Origin: Sphaerisporangium melleum
GTDB taxonomy: Bacteria > Actinomycetota > Actinomycetes > Streptosporangiales > Streptosporangiaceae
Reading direction: 5' to 3'
DNA length: 64,000 nt
Assembly: GCF_014646695.1 (NCBI RefSeq)
Contig: NZ_BMNT01000018.1
Span: 72,584 to 136,583, forward strand
Shown here piece by piece: positions 63,746 to 64,000 of the stretch. The position numbers were made by a program, and so were the translations under genes. How positions within the stretch are numbered: position 1 is the stretch's first letter; each line of letters starts with the position of its first letter. Under the pieces are notes generated by a model. That model searched no databases and had not been told where the DNA came from. It saw only the letters and a list, made by a program, of their open reading frames with translations.

Positions 63746-64000
63746 GGGCCGAACGCTACCGGATTGGTCCGCAGCCAAGGCGGATCGACGTCTCCGCCCG
63801 GGCTGCGGCCGGCCTCGTACCGTGTCCGCCGGCATCGCTCGCACATGCCACTGGCACGTCCCCGCCGGCTCGCTGTCAACGGCCGTCGCCGCACTCTTCG
63901 GCGTGGGCGATTCATCTCGCGCCGCGAGCCCGGACTCCGCGTCGCTCAACGTGACGGTGGTCACCGGGACGGACGCCCTCGAAACCGGGGCGTGTCCGCC
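63746..64000. other. Window edge, no supported gene
   Basis: A plus-strand frame opens at GTG 63822 (SAGIARTCHWHVPAGSL) and runs off the window. It has no clear ribosome site, and an opposite-strand frame has equal codon bias. The stretch also contains the upstream region of the ATPase gene. Confidence 0.3.

Noticed and set aside
63822-64000. Plus-strand frame running off the right edge
   Set aside because: No ribosome site and no motif, with equally good codon bias on the opposite strand; cannot be decided within the window.

Overview
The window is chromosomal DNA from a very GC-rich, mycelial-type actinomycete. Real genes have G or C in almost every third codon position. Starts are often GTG or TTG behind strong AGGAGG-type ribosome sites, and many genes join by 1-4 base stop/start overlaps. 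A bifunctional geosmin synthase, a complete ergothioneine operon (egtABCD), an F420-type luciferase-like oxidoreductase and fused isobutyryl-CoA mutase (IcmF) together point to a soil actinobacterium. I lean to the Streptosporangiales (Actinomadura-like), but this is inference, not seen directly. I found no tRNA, rRNA, CRISPR, insertion sequence or prophage. The content is ordinary chromosome dominated by catabolic, transport and regulatory genes.

Layout, 0-17 kb: a truncated amidohydrolase, a TIGR04076 protein, an LLM-class oxidoreductase, a ChbG/YdjC deacetylase, an alpha/beta hydrolase of kynurenine-formamidase type carrying a degenerate AroQ-like N-terminal domain, a small CBM48-like protein, geosmin synthase, an Lrp/AsnC regulator divergent from a tryptophan 2,3-dioxygenase homologue, and an XRE-cupin regulator divergent from a PaoABC/YagTSR-type molybdenum aldehyde oxidoreductase operon followed by a FUSC exporter.

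17-32 kb: a large TPR protein with a TetR-like head, the egtABCD operon, a secreted GlpQ-type phosphodiesterase, and a beta-glucoside (cebEFG-bgl-like) operon. That operon comprises a divergent LacI regulator with two overlapping palindromic operators, a binding lipoprotein, two permeases and a GH1 beta-glucosidase, closed by a strong terminator.

32-46 kb: small and housekeeping-like proteins (HAD, bacterial eRF1-like), an MtnA/eIF2B-like isomerase overlapping a nucleoside hydrolase, a divergent LanC-like cyclase with a three-cysteine zinc signature, a tiny coiled-coil protein, a ModBC-like transporter whose ATPase motifs are degenerate, a DUF1206 membrane protein, IcmF with a divergent MarR regulator, and two small genes.

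46-64 kb: a MOSC protein, a ketopantoate-reductase-like enzyme, and a beta-galactoside locus (ABC operon with lacI as its last gene, divergent from GH42 beta-galactosidase, with a LacI palindrome in front of each side). These are followed by an orphan CHASE3-type histidine kinase, a TetR/DHA2 efflux pair with two matching operators, DUF3592, Ppx/GppA, an anchored disordered protein, a MetE-C-like methyltransferase and an SF1-type ATPase.

The genes form several self-contained sugar or aromatic catabolic modules, each with its own local regulator and visible operator. No single novel multi-gene system is obvious. The most unusual items are individual proteins with altered catalytic motifs (TDO His to Thr, ModC-like ATPase, MtnA-like Asp to His, LanC-like CCG) and two unexpected domain fusions.
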